Part shown: positions 10,787 through 19,821 of the stretch, piece by piece
Numbering within the stretch: the first letter of the stretch is position 1
Layout: each line of letters begins with the position of its first letter
Origin: Corynebacterium sp.
GTDB lineage: Bacteria; Actinomycetota; Actinomycetes; Mycobacteriales; Mycobacteriaceae
NCBI GenBank assembly: GCA_030531005.1
Contig: JAUMTW010000003.1
Location: 186,001 to 250,000, forward strand
Direction of reading: 5' to 3'
DNA: 64,000 nt
Position numbers and translations under genes: made by a program
The notes under the pieces: model-generated
The model's input: only the letters and a program-made list of their open reading frames with translations
Told to the model about the DNA's origin: nothing
Databases searched by the model: none

Positions 10787-10816
10787 TGAGGACGTCATGC
10801 GTGAGGACGTGATGCA
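10787..10816 (+). repeat. Adjacent 15-bp direct repeat upstream of the ABC operon
   Basis: TGAGGACGTCATGCG (10787-10801) is followed directly by TGAGGACGTGATGCA (10802-10816), matching at 13 of 15 positions. It lies about 100 bp upstream of the GTG of the permease and could be a binding site for a regulator that uses direct repeats, such as a response regulator. Nothing else recognisable was seen in the 384-bp gap between the ilvA terminator and 10918. Confidence 0.5.
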
Positions 10817-10917
10817 CAAGGTTGTGCCCAATCCAGGCAGCATCCTATAACGCCGGGATCGAGGCACAATTAAATCCCACGTGCCAGCGCCGCACCAAAC
10901 TACAGCCAAGGAGCACT

Positions 10918-11970
10918 GTGTTTCTAGCCTTCAAAGAGATCCAACGCGAAAAAACCCGCTATGGGCTGATTATCGCCATCATCGCCTTGATTACCTTCCT
11001 CATGTTTATGCTCACTGCCTTAGCATTAGGGTTGCGTAATGCGAATTCCGCAGCCATCCGTAGCTGGAATGCCACCAGCATTGCCTTAAGCGAGCAAGCA
11101 GATGATCAGCTTTCTGCCTCCATGCTTGCTGCAACTAGCGTGGACGAGCTCTTGGCCCAAACTGATGCTGCTACCGCAGTCGGACATGCCACCGTGCGTG
11201 TGACCAGCAGTAGCGATGCGGAAAACCTGCCATTCTTAGGCATTGACCCACAGTCCTTTATCGGTGAGAACATCCAACTACGCGAGGGGAAGATGCTTCA
11301 AAATCCTGATGAGGTTGTTATCGATGCTGACTATGCTGCCGAGCATAACCTTTCCATCGGCGATGAGATAATCCTCGGGGAGAACAGCTCCTACACCTTA
11401 GCCGGCTTAGCAGAAGACGCAAGCTTGAGTGTGCGTGCACTCGTTTATGGAGATTTTTCCCAATGGCGGGAAGTGCGTGACCTTCCCCAAGACATTGCTG
11501 CCTCTGCAGTGCTTGCTCAACAAGAACTCAAGGCTCCTGCCGGTACCACTGTGCTTGCCATCGATGACTTTATTCGCGAGTTGCCGGGCTACTCGGCACA
11601 AAATACTACGTTTAGCGCGATGCTCGGCACCTTGGCTATTGTTACCTTGGTAATCATCGCCGTATTTCTCTATATCTTGGTACTCCAGCAGCTGCCGAAT
11701 ATCGCAGTGCTGCGTGCCCAGGGAATTCCAGCTCACTTTTTGATTCGTACCGTTATCGCCCAAGCAGTGGTGATGACTTTGGCAGGTATTCTCATCGCCA
11801 CCGTGATTACCGCCATCCTTGCCCAAGTAATTCCAGCAGGTATGCCAACGGAATTCTCAATTTCACTGCTTTCCGGTTTGAGCTGCGGCCTCATAGTGAT
11901 GGCCATCGTGGGTGCTATTTTGCCAGCTCGCCAAATTTCTCGTGTTGACCCAATACGCCTGATTGGATAA
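10918..11970 (+). CDS. ABC transporter permease, MacB/FtsX type
   Basis: A 350-aa permease of the type that uses an extracytoplasmic domain. It has an N-terminal membrane segment (~20-42), a large soluble domain (~45-230) and three C-terminal segments (~237-258, 285-310, 318-340), ending with the typical SRVDPIRLIG-like tail. The GTG at 10918 is preferred because AAGGAG lies 7 nt upstream; an in-frame upstream extension has no such signal. The ATPase follows after 6 bp, so the pair forms one operon. The layout fits LolCDE/DevCA-type exporters of lipids or peptides, but the substrate is not known. Confidence 0.85.
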   Translation: MFLAFKEIQREKTRYGLIIAIIALITFLMFMLTALALGLRNANSAAIRSWNATSIALSEQADDQLSASMLAATSVDELLAQTDAATAVGHATVRVTSSSDAENLPFLGIDPQSFIGENIQLREGKMLQNPDEVVIDADYAAEHNLSIGDEIILGENSSYTLAGLAEDASLSVRALVYGDFSQWREVRDLPQDIAASAVLAQQELKAPAGTTVLAIDDFIRELPGYSAQNTTFSAMLGTLAIVTLVIIAVFLYILVLQQLPNIAVLRAQGIPAHFLIRTVIAQAVVMTLAGILIATVITAILAQVIPAGMPTEFSISLLSGLSCGLIVMAIVGAILPARQISRVDPIRLIG

Positions 11971-11976
11971 GCCACA

Positions 11977-12672
11977 ATGAAGACAAACAACAATTTCGCA
12001 TTGGAACTGCGCACTATCTCCAAGACCTATGGCAAAGATGCTGCGGAGGTCACCGCACTACACCCCACAGATCTCGCAATCGGCTATGGCGAATTCGTAG
12101 CCTTGGTGGGGCCTTCAGGCTCAGGCAAATCCACCCTGCTCACTATTGCCGGTGGCCTGCAAGAACCAAGTAGTGGACAGGTGTGCATTGCTGGGGAAGA
12201 GGTGACCGCGATGAACGCCAAGCAACGCGATGCTTTGCGGCTTTCTCAAGTAGGCTTCGTCCTGCAATCCAATAACTTGGTGCCCTATTTGACTGTTGCC
12301 GAGCAATTCGTGCTTGTGGATAAGGTGCGTCCCAAAGGAAATCTTGATGCCAAGCAGCTCGATACCCTACTTGAGCAGCTTGAGGTCGCACACCTGAAAG
12401 CTACATTGCCCAAGCAATTATCTGGTGGGCAGCAACAACGTGTTGCAATTGCTCGCGCGTTGTACACCCAGCCGGCCTTGATTTTGGCCGATGAGCCAAC
12501 CTCTGCTTTGGATAGTAAATCAGTAGCAACGGTAACCCAGCTTTTTAGCGATATCTGTGCGCAGTATGAAACGGCAATCGTAGCCGTGACCCACGATCAA
12601 CGTGTTGCTGATGCCGCACAGCGGGTGTTTAGGATCAGCGACGGCGAACTACGCGAATGCGGCGGGCAATAA
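11977..12672 (+). CDS. ABC transporter ATP-binding protein, LolD/MacB type
   Basis: A 231-aa nucleotide-binding subunit with all ABC motifs: Walker A GPSGSGKST (~48-56), the Q-loop in VLQSNN, the signature LSGGQQQR (~147-154), Walker B LILADEP with the catalytic Glu, the D-loop SALDS and the H-loop His in AVTHDQ. It energises the permease encoded 6 bp upstream. A terminator follows and the next gene, treZ, is convergent, so this is the end of a two-gene operon. Confidence 0.92.
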   Translation: MKTNNNFALELRTISKTYGKDAAEVTALHPTDLAIGYGEFVALVGPSGSGKSTLLTIAGGLQEPSSGQVCIAGEEVTAMNAKQRDALRLSQVGFVLQSNNLVPYLTVAEQFVLVDKVRPKGNLDAKQLDTLLEQLEVAHLKATLPKQLSGGQQQRVAIARALYTQPALILADEPTSALDSKSVATVTQLFSDICAQYETAIVAVTHDQRVADAAQRVFRISDGELRECGGQ

Positions 12673-12697
12673 TCGTTTGCACGCACCGGGAAAGCGA

Positions 12698-12731
12698 CAA
12701 GGAGCCTACTTCACGCAGCAGGCTCCTTTGA
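12698..12731. terminator. Terminator between ABC operon and treZ
   Basis: The arms CAAGGAGCCT and AGGCTCCTTTG pair around a 12-nt loop. The position between convergent genes suggests it could serve both. Confidence 0.75.
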
Positions 12732-12774
12732 CACCATAAAAGGTTTCGCTTGCTGCTTGCGCGCCTCGCGATTT

Positions 12775-14646
12775 CTAGGAAGCTACTGGGCGCTGCAAAA
12801 CAGCAAAGCCCCAGGCAGGAAGTTTCACCACACCGTGGTCGAAGGTGCCGTGCGCACCTGCAAGATCAACGAGTTGCAGGGTCGAAGGCGTATCAATGCC
12901 AAGCACATCGAAGTGCACTTCCGCAGAAACATCTTGGTAATTACCGATGAAAACCAGATCCTTATAGACAATACTCAACCAACCAGCACCGCCGGTGACT
13001 GGCTTGCCCAACAATTCCGCGGCGTCATGGGCCGTATCAGCGGCAGTTCCCCAACGAACCTTAAAGTCCCTGTAATTCTGCTTTCCCAACTCGTGTTGAG
13101 CACGCAAGGCTAGCAGCTGCTGATAAACCTCAAACATAGTGCGGGCAGCAGCGTCGAAATCCCAGTTAAGATGTGCACTGGAAAAGACCTCAGGATCAGT
13201 TGGATCACACACATCTTCGACCTCCCAACCATGGCGGGCGAATTCGCGCAGGCGCCCCTCGCGTGTCAACGCTAAGAGTCGGCTATCTTCGTGGTCAACG
13301 AAGAAGGGGAATGGTGTTTGAGCCGCAAACTCCTCACCCATAAACAGCATTGGGGTATAAGGGCTTAAGAAAATTGAGGCAGCCCGCAACGCCAGTTGGG
13401 CAGGAGTTAAATTCTGACTTGGGCGATCACCAATGGCACGGTTCCCAGTTTGATCATGGGTGGTGGTGTAAGTAACGCCTTGGGCTGGGGTATTCTCCGC
13501 GCTCAAGCGGCGGCCATGGCTGCGCTTACGGAAGGAAGAATAGGTGTTATCGAAGAAGAACATTCCAGCTAAGCTCTTCGCCAGCCCCGCAACGCCCGCA
13601 TTGGCATAATCCCGGTAATACGCCTGGTCCTCTCCTGAGATCAATGCGTGCACGCTGTGATGAATATCATCAACCCACTGGCCAGCTAAACCAAAACCAC
13701 CAATGCGGGTGGGATTGAGCAAGCGCGGATCATTGAGATCAGACTCAGCAATCAAATACCGGGGATTGCCGCTTGCAATTGCTACTTCATCAGCAATCTG
13801 CTGCATCTGCTCGAGCAGCGGAATCGCCCCGGTATCAGCGAAGGCATGAACAGCATCCAAACGTAGCCCATCGATACTAAAGTCAGCTAACCACTGACGC
13901 ACCGCATCCAAAATGTATTGCCGCACAGGATCAGAATCCGGGCCAGAAAGATTGAGCACATCGCCCCAGCCAGTTTCAGCGCTAATACTATAAGGACCGA
14001 AGAAGCCCGTGTAATTACCATCAGGACCAAAGTGGTTATAGACAACGTCCAGAATCACTGCGATATCTTGTTCATGGGCCGCCCGCACCAACTGCGCCAA
14101 GCCCGCCGCACCACCATAGGCCTCGTGCACTGCGAACCAATCCACCCCGTCATAGCCCCAATTCCGTGTACCGCCGAAAGGTTGAATGGGCATGAGTTCA
14201 ATCGCAGTGATTCCGAGGGATTTCAGATAGGGCAGTTTTTCAATGACACCCGCAAAATCTCCGCGTTCACTAAAAGTACCGACGTGGAGTTCATAAATAA
14301 CCTGGCCCGCTAATTCTTTGCCCTTATAGCTGGGTACATGTGGGTCAATATCCTCGCGCTGGGCGCTTAACCCATGTACGCCATGAGGCTGGCGCTGCGA
14401 CCGGGGATCGGGAAGAACCTGTGACCAGCCAGAATCGCTGTAGAGCTGGAAGCCAAAATATCCTGTGGTTTCGACGGGTTCGGCTGTCTGCCAATAATCG
14501 CCAGTGCCCACTAACTCTTCCGTGGGGAGCTCTCCCCGCGCTACTAATTCTGTGGCCTGCGCTAAGGTAGTGGTGCGCTCCTCAGGATCTTGAACAAGGC
14601 GAACTGCTTGGGCATAGGGGGCCCAGAGGGAAAAGTGTTGCTGCAT
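12775..14646 (-). CDS. treZ: Maltooligosyltrehalose trehalohydrolase TreZ
   Basis: A GH13 enzyme that releases trehalose from maltooligosyltrehalose, the second step of the TreY-TreZ pathway. It is 623 aa from ATG 14646, which has GGAGA upstream and starts the expected MQQHFSLWAPYAQ; the frame stays open further upstream but that part is unlike the family. It has an N-terminal carbohydrate-binding beta domain. The four GH13 regions are visible: DVVYNHFG, GLRLDAVHA with the nucleophile Asp, LIAESDLND with the acid/base Glu, and TTHDQTGN. It works with TreY, encoded 1.7 kb away on the same strand, and is divergent from the YigZ-family gene. Confidence 0.95.
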   Translation of the reverse strand: MQQHFSLWAPYAQAVRLVQDPEERTTTLAQATELVARGELPTEELVGTGDYWQTAEPVETTGYFGFQLYSDSGWSQVLPDPRSQRQPHGVHGLSAQREDIDPHVPSYKGKELAGQVIYELHVGTFSERGDFAGVIEKLPYLKSLGITAIELMPIQPFGGTRNWGYDGVDWFAVHEAYGGAAGLAQLVRAAHEQDIAVILDVVYNHFGPDGNYTGFFGPYSISAETGWGDVLNLSGPDSDPVRQYILDAVRQWLADFSIDGLRLDAVHAFADTGAIPLLEQMQQIADEVAIASGNPRYLIAESDLNDPRLLNPTRIGGFGLAGQWVDDIHHSVHALISGEDQAYYRDYANAGVAGLAKSLAGMFFFDNTYSSFRKRSHGRRLSAENTPAQGVTYTTTHDQTGNRAIGDRPSQNLTPAQLALRAASIFLSPYTPMLFMGEEFAAQTPFPFFVDHEDSRLLALTREGRLREFARHGWEVEDVCDPTDPEVFSSAHLNWDFDAAARTMFEVYQQLLALRAQHELGKQNYRDFKVRWGTAADTAHDAAELLGKPVTGGAGWLSIVYKDLVFIGNYQDVSAEVHFDVLGIDTPSTLQLVDLAGAHGTFDHGVVKLPAWGFAVLQRPVAS

Positions 14647-14806
14647 AACTCTCCAGCGTAATGAAAAATGCCTGCCGGGGATAGCGCAGCTCCCACGGCG
14701 TGAAATATCCTGGCTGTAGATCTGCTCGGGGCACCCGGTTGTACGATGAGGCTTCGGCGATCGTCTTCTTGGGCTGCTTGCGAGCAACTGGCTAGACTAG
14801 GGAATC

Positions 14807-15463
14807 ATGCAGCAAGATTTCCACCGTGCCTATCAGCGCCCCAAAACCGGTATGGAATTTCGGCATGATTTAGAAATTAAGCGTTCCAAATTCTATTGCT
14901 TCATCCGCCAAACCACTGATGAACAACACGCCCGCGACTTCATTGCTGATGTGCGCGGCCGCTTTCCCGATGCTCGCCATCACTGCAGTGCCTTTATTTA
15001 CCACGTTGCTGATGCTGTGCCGGTTGAGCGCTCCAATGATGATGGAGAACCAACTGGGACGGCCGGGCGCCCAATGCTCGACGTGTTGCGCGGAAGTGGA
15101 TTGCTCGATATTAGTGCGGTGGTAGTGCGCTATTTCGGTGGTATCAAATTAGGAGCAGGTGGGCTGGTCCACGCATATTCCGATGCCGTGGCCCAATGCT
15201 TGCCTGAAATAGAAACGGTACTGCGCAAGCGACAAGATCTTTTCCAAGTGCATTTTTCTCATGCTGATGCCGGACGCTATGCCGCAGAATTACGCAACAA
15301 GAACATCATGGTTGTAGATACCACGTATGGTCAGGACGTGTGCGTTACTCTTGGGATTGAACCTGGTACCAAGGATGCCTTGCAGGGGACTATTGATGCC
15401 ATTGTGGCTGATACGGTGAAACTCCATGAGGCGGGCACGCAGTGGTTAGATATCGCGCAATAG
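14807..15463 (+). CDS. YigZ/IMPACT-family protein
   Basis: A 218-aa member of the UPF0029 (YigZ/IMPACT) family. The N-terminal domain has the conserved stretches EIKRSKFYCFI, NDDGEPTGTAGRPML (~78-92) and VVRYFGGIKLGAGGL (~107-121). A DUF1949-type ferredoxin-like domain follows at ~140-210. Eukaryotic IMPACT acts in translation control, but the bacterial role is not established. ATG 14807 lies 8 nt after TAGACT (14793-14798) and has AGGGA between, so the transcript has a very short or no leader. It is divergent from treZ. Confidence 0.88.
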   Translation: MQQDFHRAYQRPKTGMEFRHDLEIKRSKFYCFIRQTTDEQHARDFIADVRGRFPDARHHCSAFIYHVADAVPVERSNDDGEPTGTAGRPMLDVLRGSGLLDISAVVVRYFGGIKLGAGGLVHAYSDAVAQCLPEIETVLRKRQDLFQVHFSHADAGRYAAELRNKNIMVVDTTYGQDVCVTLGIEPGTKDALQGTIDAIVADTVKLHEAGTQWLDIAQ

Positions 15464-15566
15464 CCACCGTGTGTATGAATGCCAGCGCCATCGTGCGGTA
15501 ATTTGCTGCTAGCGAATTTTCGCGCCGTGGGCAAGGTGGTTATGTTTTGCTGGCTAGAATGTGGGT

Positions 15567-15779
15567 ATGTCTGAAATCTCCCGCATGACCATTGCCGAAA
15601 AGAAAGTTGCCGTTCGCAATCACTCCCGCAAGGTGCTCTACTATGGGGTAGGAGGCGTGACTGCTGGTGTAATCCTTTCTGTACTGCTGGCCAGCTGGCT
15701 GCCACTTATCCTGGGGTTGATTCTGGCAATCGTTGGTGGCTGGAAGCACCTCAAGAAAGTGCAAGAACTCACATCCTAA
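15567..15779 (+). CDS. Small two-helix membrane protein
   Basis: A 70-aa protein with two adjacent hydrophobic stretches (~27-43 and 46-58) and basic ends. ATG 15567 lies 6 nt downstream of TAGAAT (15555-15560), which fits leaderless transcription; an in-frame GTG at 15561 would be too close to that box. The next gene starts 26 bp downstream, so the two may be one operon. No family was recognised and no function is proposed. Confidence 0.7.
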   Translation: MSEISRMTIAEKKVAVRNHSRKVLYYGVGGVTAGVILSVLLASWLPLILGLILAIVGGWKHLKKVQELTS

Positions 15780-15805
15780 AGTGAGGTTGCAAACAAGGAG
15801 CAGCG

Positions 15806-16183
15806 ATGACGCAACCAAAGAAAACACGTGTGGATGCCTGGGTGTGGGCCGTGCGGCTCATGAAAACTCGAACCGATGCAACTGCCGCATGTCGAGCAGG
15901 TCACATCAAGATTAATGGGGAGCGGGTAAAGCCAGCCCAAGCTGTAGGCATTGGCGACCGGGTACGCGTTTGGGTGAACCACCGCGAATACGAGGTCGAA
16001 GTCACTCAATTAATCACCAAACGTGTAGGTCCGGCCATTGCGCGCACCTGCTATATTGACCACTCCCCGCAGCGCCCTGAACTCGAGCAGTTCTATGTGA
16101 TGCCCAAGCGTGATCGAGGTGCTGGCAAGCCCACAAAGCGCGAGCTGCGGGAGATTAACCGACTGCGCGGGCGCATCAGTTAA
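15806..16183 (+). CDS. S4-domain RNA-binding protein (Hsp15-like)
   Basis: A 125-aa protein whose first ~65 residues are an S4 RNA-binding domain (RVDAWVWAVRLMKTRTDA through GDRVRVWVNHREYEVEV). The basic C-terminal tail (KRDRGAGKPTKRELREINR) is typical of the Hsp15 family, which binds free 50S subunits carrying nascent chains after heat shock in E. coli. AAGGAG lies just upstream of ATG 15806. A strong terminator follows. Confidence 0.88.
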   Translation: MTQPKKTRVDAWVWAVRLMKTRTDATAACRAGHIKINGERVKPAQAVGIGDRVRVWVNHREYEVEVTQLITKRVGPAIARTCYIDHSPQRPELEQFYVMPKRDRGAGKPTKRELREINRLRGRIS

Positions 16184-16209
16184 CACGGTACGAGTTAACA
16201 TAGTGGGCC

Positions 16210-16245
16210 AGGCCCAAGGGAAGGAAAACCCTTGGGCCTTTTTCC
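16210..16245 (+). terminator. Strong Rho-independent terminator
   Basis: A perfect 11-bp stem AGGCCCAAGGG / CCCTTGGGCCT with loop AAGGAAAA is followed by TTTTTCC. It ends the S4-protein transcript before convergent treY. Confidence 0.92.
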
Positions 16246-16306
16246 TATCCTGCGCCACTGTAGGGCTGCGGTGTGCCTTACGGCCACTCGGAGCGCTCAG
16301 CGCACC

Positions 16307-18718
16307 TTAGGCATCATCGCTTTGGCGTATCAGCAGCACACAAGGGTAGTTGGTAAATAGCTGCCCGCAGTCAGTTTCGCCCTTAAAGCGCGCCCCAGTT
16401 AAGGCATCCTCCCAGGTCCCTGTAGGCAAGGTGAGGGTCGTACCTGCCCACTGGTGTGGGTCATCCCAGAAGCTGGCATTACGGATTGCAAAGCTAATGA
16501 CCTGAACCTCGCCAGGTTGGGGACCACGGGCAAAGCCAATACAAGCGCCTTCTTGGGGGCCTTGTGCAAACACGGCCTGGTAGTCGCCAGCGACGAAACT
16601 TTGTGGAAATGCCCGGCGAACTGCAAGAGCTGTGCGGGTAATATGTAGCTTTGCCGCATCCGAATCATCCATGCAATTGCCAACTTTATCTTGGGCCAGT
16701 AATTGGCGCCGGTACGTGTAATCAATAAAGCGGCGGTTATCTGGATCAACCAAAGAATCATCCAAGATCTCGGTGCCTTGATAAATATCCGGGATACCAG
16801 GCCCTGTGAGCTGGAGCAGCTTACGCGACAGCGAAATTGGAATAGACAGCTTTTCTAAGCGCTGCACAAAATTGGTGATCTTGGTCGTCACCGGGCCTTG
16901 CAGCAGCGAGTCAATCCAGTCTCGCACGGAGTTCTCAAAGGACTCATTCGGTTCAATCCAAGTGGTATGTAGTCCTGCTTCGCGGAGCGCCTTTTCGGCA
17001 TAGGCATGTAGCCGCTGCTGGAGCTGGCTGGTGATTACTCCATCAGCAGGCCAGATACCCACAATATTTTGGAATAGGAAATGGCCGGTCGCCCCATCCG
17101 GTGGCGGCACCAACGTGTTTACGGTACGAGTTAATTCCACAAATTCAGTAGGGATGATACTGACAGCGATAATGCGTGCTCGTACATCCTCACTGCGCTT
17201 GGTGTCATGCGTACTCAAAGTGGTCATGGCACGCGGCCAAAGATCAGCTCGCTCTTTTTGTAGCATATGGAATTCAGCAGCTGATACGCCAAAGCGGCCC
17301 GGATCGCCACCGACTTCCTGCAAGGCAACCAGACGATGAGCGCGGTAGAAAGTAGTATCTTCAACCCCCTTCGCCATTACTGCACCACAGACTTGGGCAA
17401 AACGAGTAGCTGCTTCACCTTCGACCAACATCGCTGCGGCAATGACGTCCAATGCATTACGGCGAGAAGGGAAACGACGGGAAAGATCGGCGATTGCAGT
17501 TGCAGTCAGTCGCGATAAGGAGCGGTAGTCCGCGCGGTATACCGGGAGATCGGCAACAAGGTCGATTACGGCATCAATGAGTTCATCATCGGTAACATTT
17601 GTACCGGTAATGGAGAAGTTATCGCGGCGAATGGCGCGTACTAAGCGCAAGACCTCTGCCTTGAGTTCGAAGCGAGCCACATCGGCTTTGAGCAGGCGCT
17701 CGGTTGCATGCACGACCTGGGCATCCCAAGTGGAACCGCCTTCACGCAAGGCTAACATGCTTAAGGCATCTTCGGAGCGGCGTAAAACGAACACTCCATC
17801 GTATTCGCGCAGTGCATCATAACCGGTAGTGCCATCGACATCGAGGCGTGGATCCAGGGGCTCTGTGGCACTCAAGATTTTTTCGATAACCAACCAGCGA
17901 TCTCCGATGAGGTGACGCAGCTTGTGCAGGTAATCGAAGGGGTCAGCTAAGCCATCAGGATGATCCACGCGGATGCCATCGACTAAGCCTTCGGAGATCA
18001 GTTGCATGATTACCCTGTGGGAGGCTTCGAAGACGTCAGGCAGTTCCTGGCGAATACCAGCGAGTTCATTGACGGAGAAGAAACGGCGGTAATTAATCAC
18101 ACCACTGCGCCAATACAGCAGCCGGTAGTGCTGATTCTCGTAGGTAGCAAGCGGCGTTTCCGCTAAGCTGCCGGGGGTAATGGGATAGTAGTTGTCATAG
18201 TAAGCAAGAACAGTCTCCCCATTGAGTTCGGCAAAGTCCAATTCTTTTTCATCACCCGCTGCACCTAGAACAGGCAGACCAAGTTTGCCATCGGCACCAT
18301 TATCCTTGCCCCAGTCGATATCGAAGTAGTGTTCGTATTCGGAATCTTGCCCATAGGTAAGCACATCCCACCACCAAGGATTTTCATGTGGGGTGGCCAC
18401 ACCAAGGTGGTTGGGTACGATGTCGAGCACAATGCCTAGGCCAGCTTCATGTGCTTTTCGAGCGAGAGAGCGAAAACCTGCCAGTCCGCCTAATTCGGCG
18501 TTGACCTCCAAAGGATTTGTCACATCATAGCCATGTGCGGAGCCGCTGGTCGCTTGCAGGATAGGGGACAAGAAGAGATGGCTGACGCCCAACTCAGCAA
18601 TATAGTCAATAATGCTTTCGGCTTCTGCAAAACCAAAGGCGCGCCCGCTAGGGTCAGCGGCGGCTCCGCGTAATTGCAGACGATAGGTAGCAACGGGGAT
18701 GGCAGGAATTTCCTTCAT
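16307..18718 (-). CDS. treY: Maltooligosyl trehalose synthase TreY
   Basis: A GH13 enzyme that isomerises the reducing-end alpha-1,4 bond of a maltooligosaccharide to alpha-1,1, giving the TreZ substrate. It is 803 aa from ATG 18718. That start is 7 nt downstream of a minus-strand TAGGCT box (18726-18731), suggesting leaderless transcription, and it begins just before the conserved ATYRLQLR; ATG 18736 is an alternative. GH13 motifs seen are DIVPNHLG, GIRVDHPDGL with the catalytic Asp, LVIEKIL with the catalytic Glu, and STHDTKRSEDVRAR, which is specific to TreY. The length fits actinobacterial TreY. Confidence 0.95.
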   Translation of the reverse strand: MKEIPAIPVATYRLQLRGAAADPSGRAFGFAEAESIIDYIAELGVSHLFLSPILQATSGSAHGYDVTNPLEVNAELGGLAGFRSLARKAHEAGLGIVLDIVPNHLGVATPHENPWWWDVLTYGQDSEYEHYFDIDWGKDNGADGKLGLPVLGAAGDEKELDFAELNGETVLAYYDNYYPITPGSLAETPLATYENQHYRLLYWRSGVINYRRFFSVNELAGIRQELPDVFEASHRVIMQLISEGLVDGIRVDHPDGLADPFDYLHKLRHLIGDRWLVIEKILSATEPLDPRLDVDGTTGYDALREYDGVFVLRRSEDALSMLALREGGSTWDAQVVHATERLLKADVARFELKAEVLRLVRAIRRDNFSITGTNVTDDELIDAVIDLVADLPVYRADYRSLSRLTATAIADLSRRFPSRRNALDVIAAAMLVEGEAATRFAQVCGAVMAKGVEDTTFYRAHRLVALQEVGGDPGRFGVSAAEFHMLQKERADLWPRAMTTLSTHDTKRSEDVRARIIAVSIIPTEFVELTRTVNTLVPPPDGATGHFLFQNIVGIWPADGVITSQLQQRLHAYAEKALREAGLHTTWIEPNESFENSVRDWIDSLLQGPVTTKITNFVQRLEKLSIPISLSRKLLQLTGPGIPDIYQGTEILDDSLVDPDNRRFIDYTYRRQLLAQDKVGNCMDDSDAAKLHITRTALAVRRAFPQSFVAGDYQAVFAQGPQEGACIGFARGPQPGEVQVISFAIRNASFWDDPHQWAGTTLTLPTGTWEDALTGARFKGETDCGQLFTNYPCVLLIRQSDDA

Positions 18719-18856
18719 TGCACCAAGCCTAGTCATTTCAACGAGCCACTGTGAGGAGCAGACAACCTACGGTGGAAGTAAAACCTGCAGTGCCCCAAGC
18801 TCGGAGGGAGGTCAATATAGGGCTTGAGGAGGGAAAACGCCCTCAGTCTGTACGTA

Positions 18857-19570
18857 TTACACTGCGATTGCAGGCATGTTGAGGAAATTACCTGAATAAA
18901 TCGGGGCGTAGAGTCTAGCTGGATTTAATTCCTTGAGCAGTGGCTCAAAGGGGCGATCATGATGAGCAATGAAGTGCAGTGCCAACGGATGGTGCTCGGC
19001 AATCCACTGGGGCAGGCAATCATGGATGGCAGTTTGTGGTAAAGCAAGCAGCATCCTGCTGCCCCAACTATAGAAGCAGGCTGGAGCACCGAGGAGATGG
19101 CATGCATGTGTTGCCAGGATTCGAAAGGTCAGCGGGTGTGCGCAGAAACTCACTATGGGTACCTCTTCGGTGTACAGTTGCAATGCAGTTGTGGCTTGTT
19201 TGCAAAGAGCACTCGCGCTGCGCACTTGGATGGGAATGCCTCCTGGCACCCGGCAACGGGCTAAGACATTGTGGGCGCTGTGATCCCAGAGTTCCTGGAA
19301 ATTCTTTCCGGTGGATTCGCCTTCAGTAATGCTCAAAAATTTCCCGCAGTGCTGAAGGCGGACATGGAAGTCCGCAGAATAGATAATATCGAGTGGCTGA
19401 TCGGGATCAGTTGCGTTGTTTGGTGGTGGGGCGAGGGAAGCTGCCGCAGAGTGGGTGGCATTTGCTGTACTCAAGGGCGTGCGCAGCTGGATCTGGGGGC
19501 TCACATTCGCGCGAACGAGTTGCGGGAAAAGCTCCGTGCAATCAATGCGGGGCGGGCTGAAGACTTCCAT
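18857..19570 (-). CDS. Hypothetical protein, unrecognised
   Basis: A 237-aa protein starting at ATG 19570, with GGAG 8 nt upstream; a TTG-initiated extension to 19630 lacks a ribosome binding site. It is rich in His, Cys and aromatic residues. No signal peptide, membrane segment or known motif was seen. It lies 138 bp upstream of treY on the same strand. I do not recognise the family. Base use resembles the neighbours and the frame is intact over its whole length, so a real gene is likely. Confidence 0.6.
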   Translation of the reverse strand: MEVFSPPRIDCTELFPQLVRANVSPQIQLRTPLSTANATHSAAASLAPPPNNATDPDQPLDIIYSADFHVRLQHCGKFLSITEGESTGKNFQELWDHSAHNVLARCRVPGGIPIQVRSASALCKQATTALQLYTEEVPIVSFCAHPLTFRILATHACHLLGAPACFYSWGSRMLLALPQTAIHDCLPQWIAEHHPLALHFIAHHDRPFEPLLKELNPARLYAPIYSGNFLNMPAIAV

Positions 19571-19763
19571 GATTGTGCTCCAAGGGTCATTTTGAGGTGA
19601 AGGACGCGAGGTAGTTATGTTGAGCTGCAACGCCAGGAGGGGGAGGGTTGGCAGGGCTGCTCATACTCCTTAGACCCTGGGAACGAATGTAGGGGTTCCT
19701 GCCGAGATTTTTTAGTTTGCATGTTCTTTGTCGGGCTGCAGGCACGGGTAATGGAAGCGCACA

Positions 19764-19800
19764 AGAAAACCTGTATGCAGCAGGAGACTACATACAGGCT
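19764..19800 (-). terminator. Terminator for the exonuclease gene
   Basis: On the minus strand the arms CCTGTATG and CATACAGG close a 13-nt loop and are followed by TTTTCTTG. It is 20 bp beyond the stop codon of the gene at 19822. Confidence 0.8.
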
Positions 19801-19821
19801 AGAAAAGGTCAGTGGCTTGTA

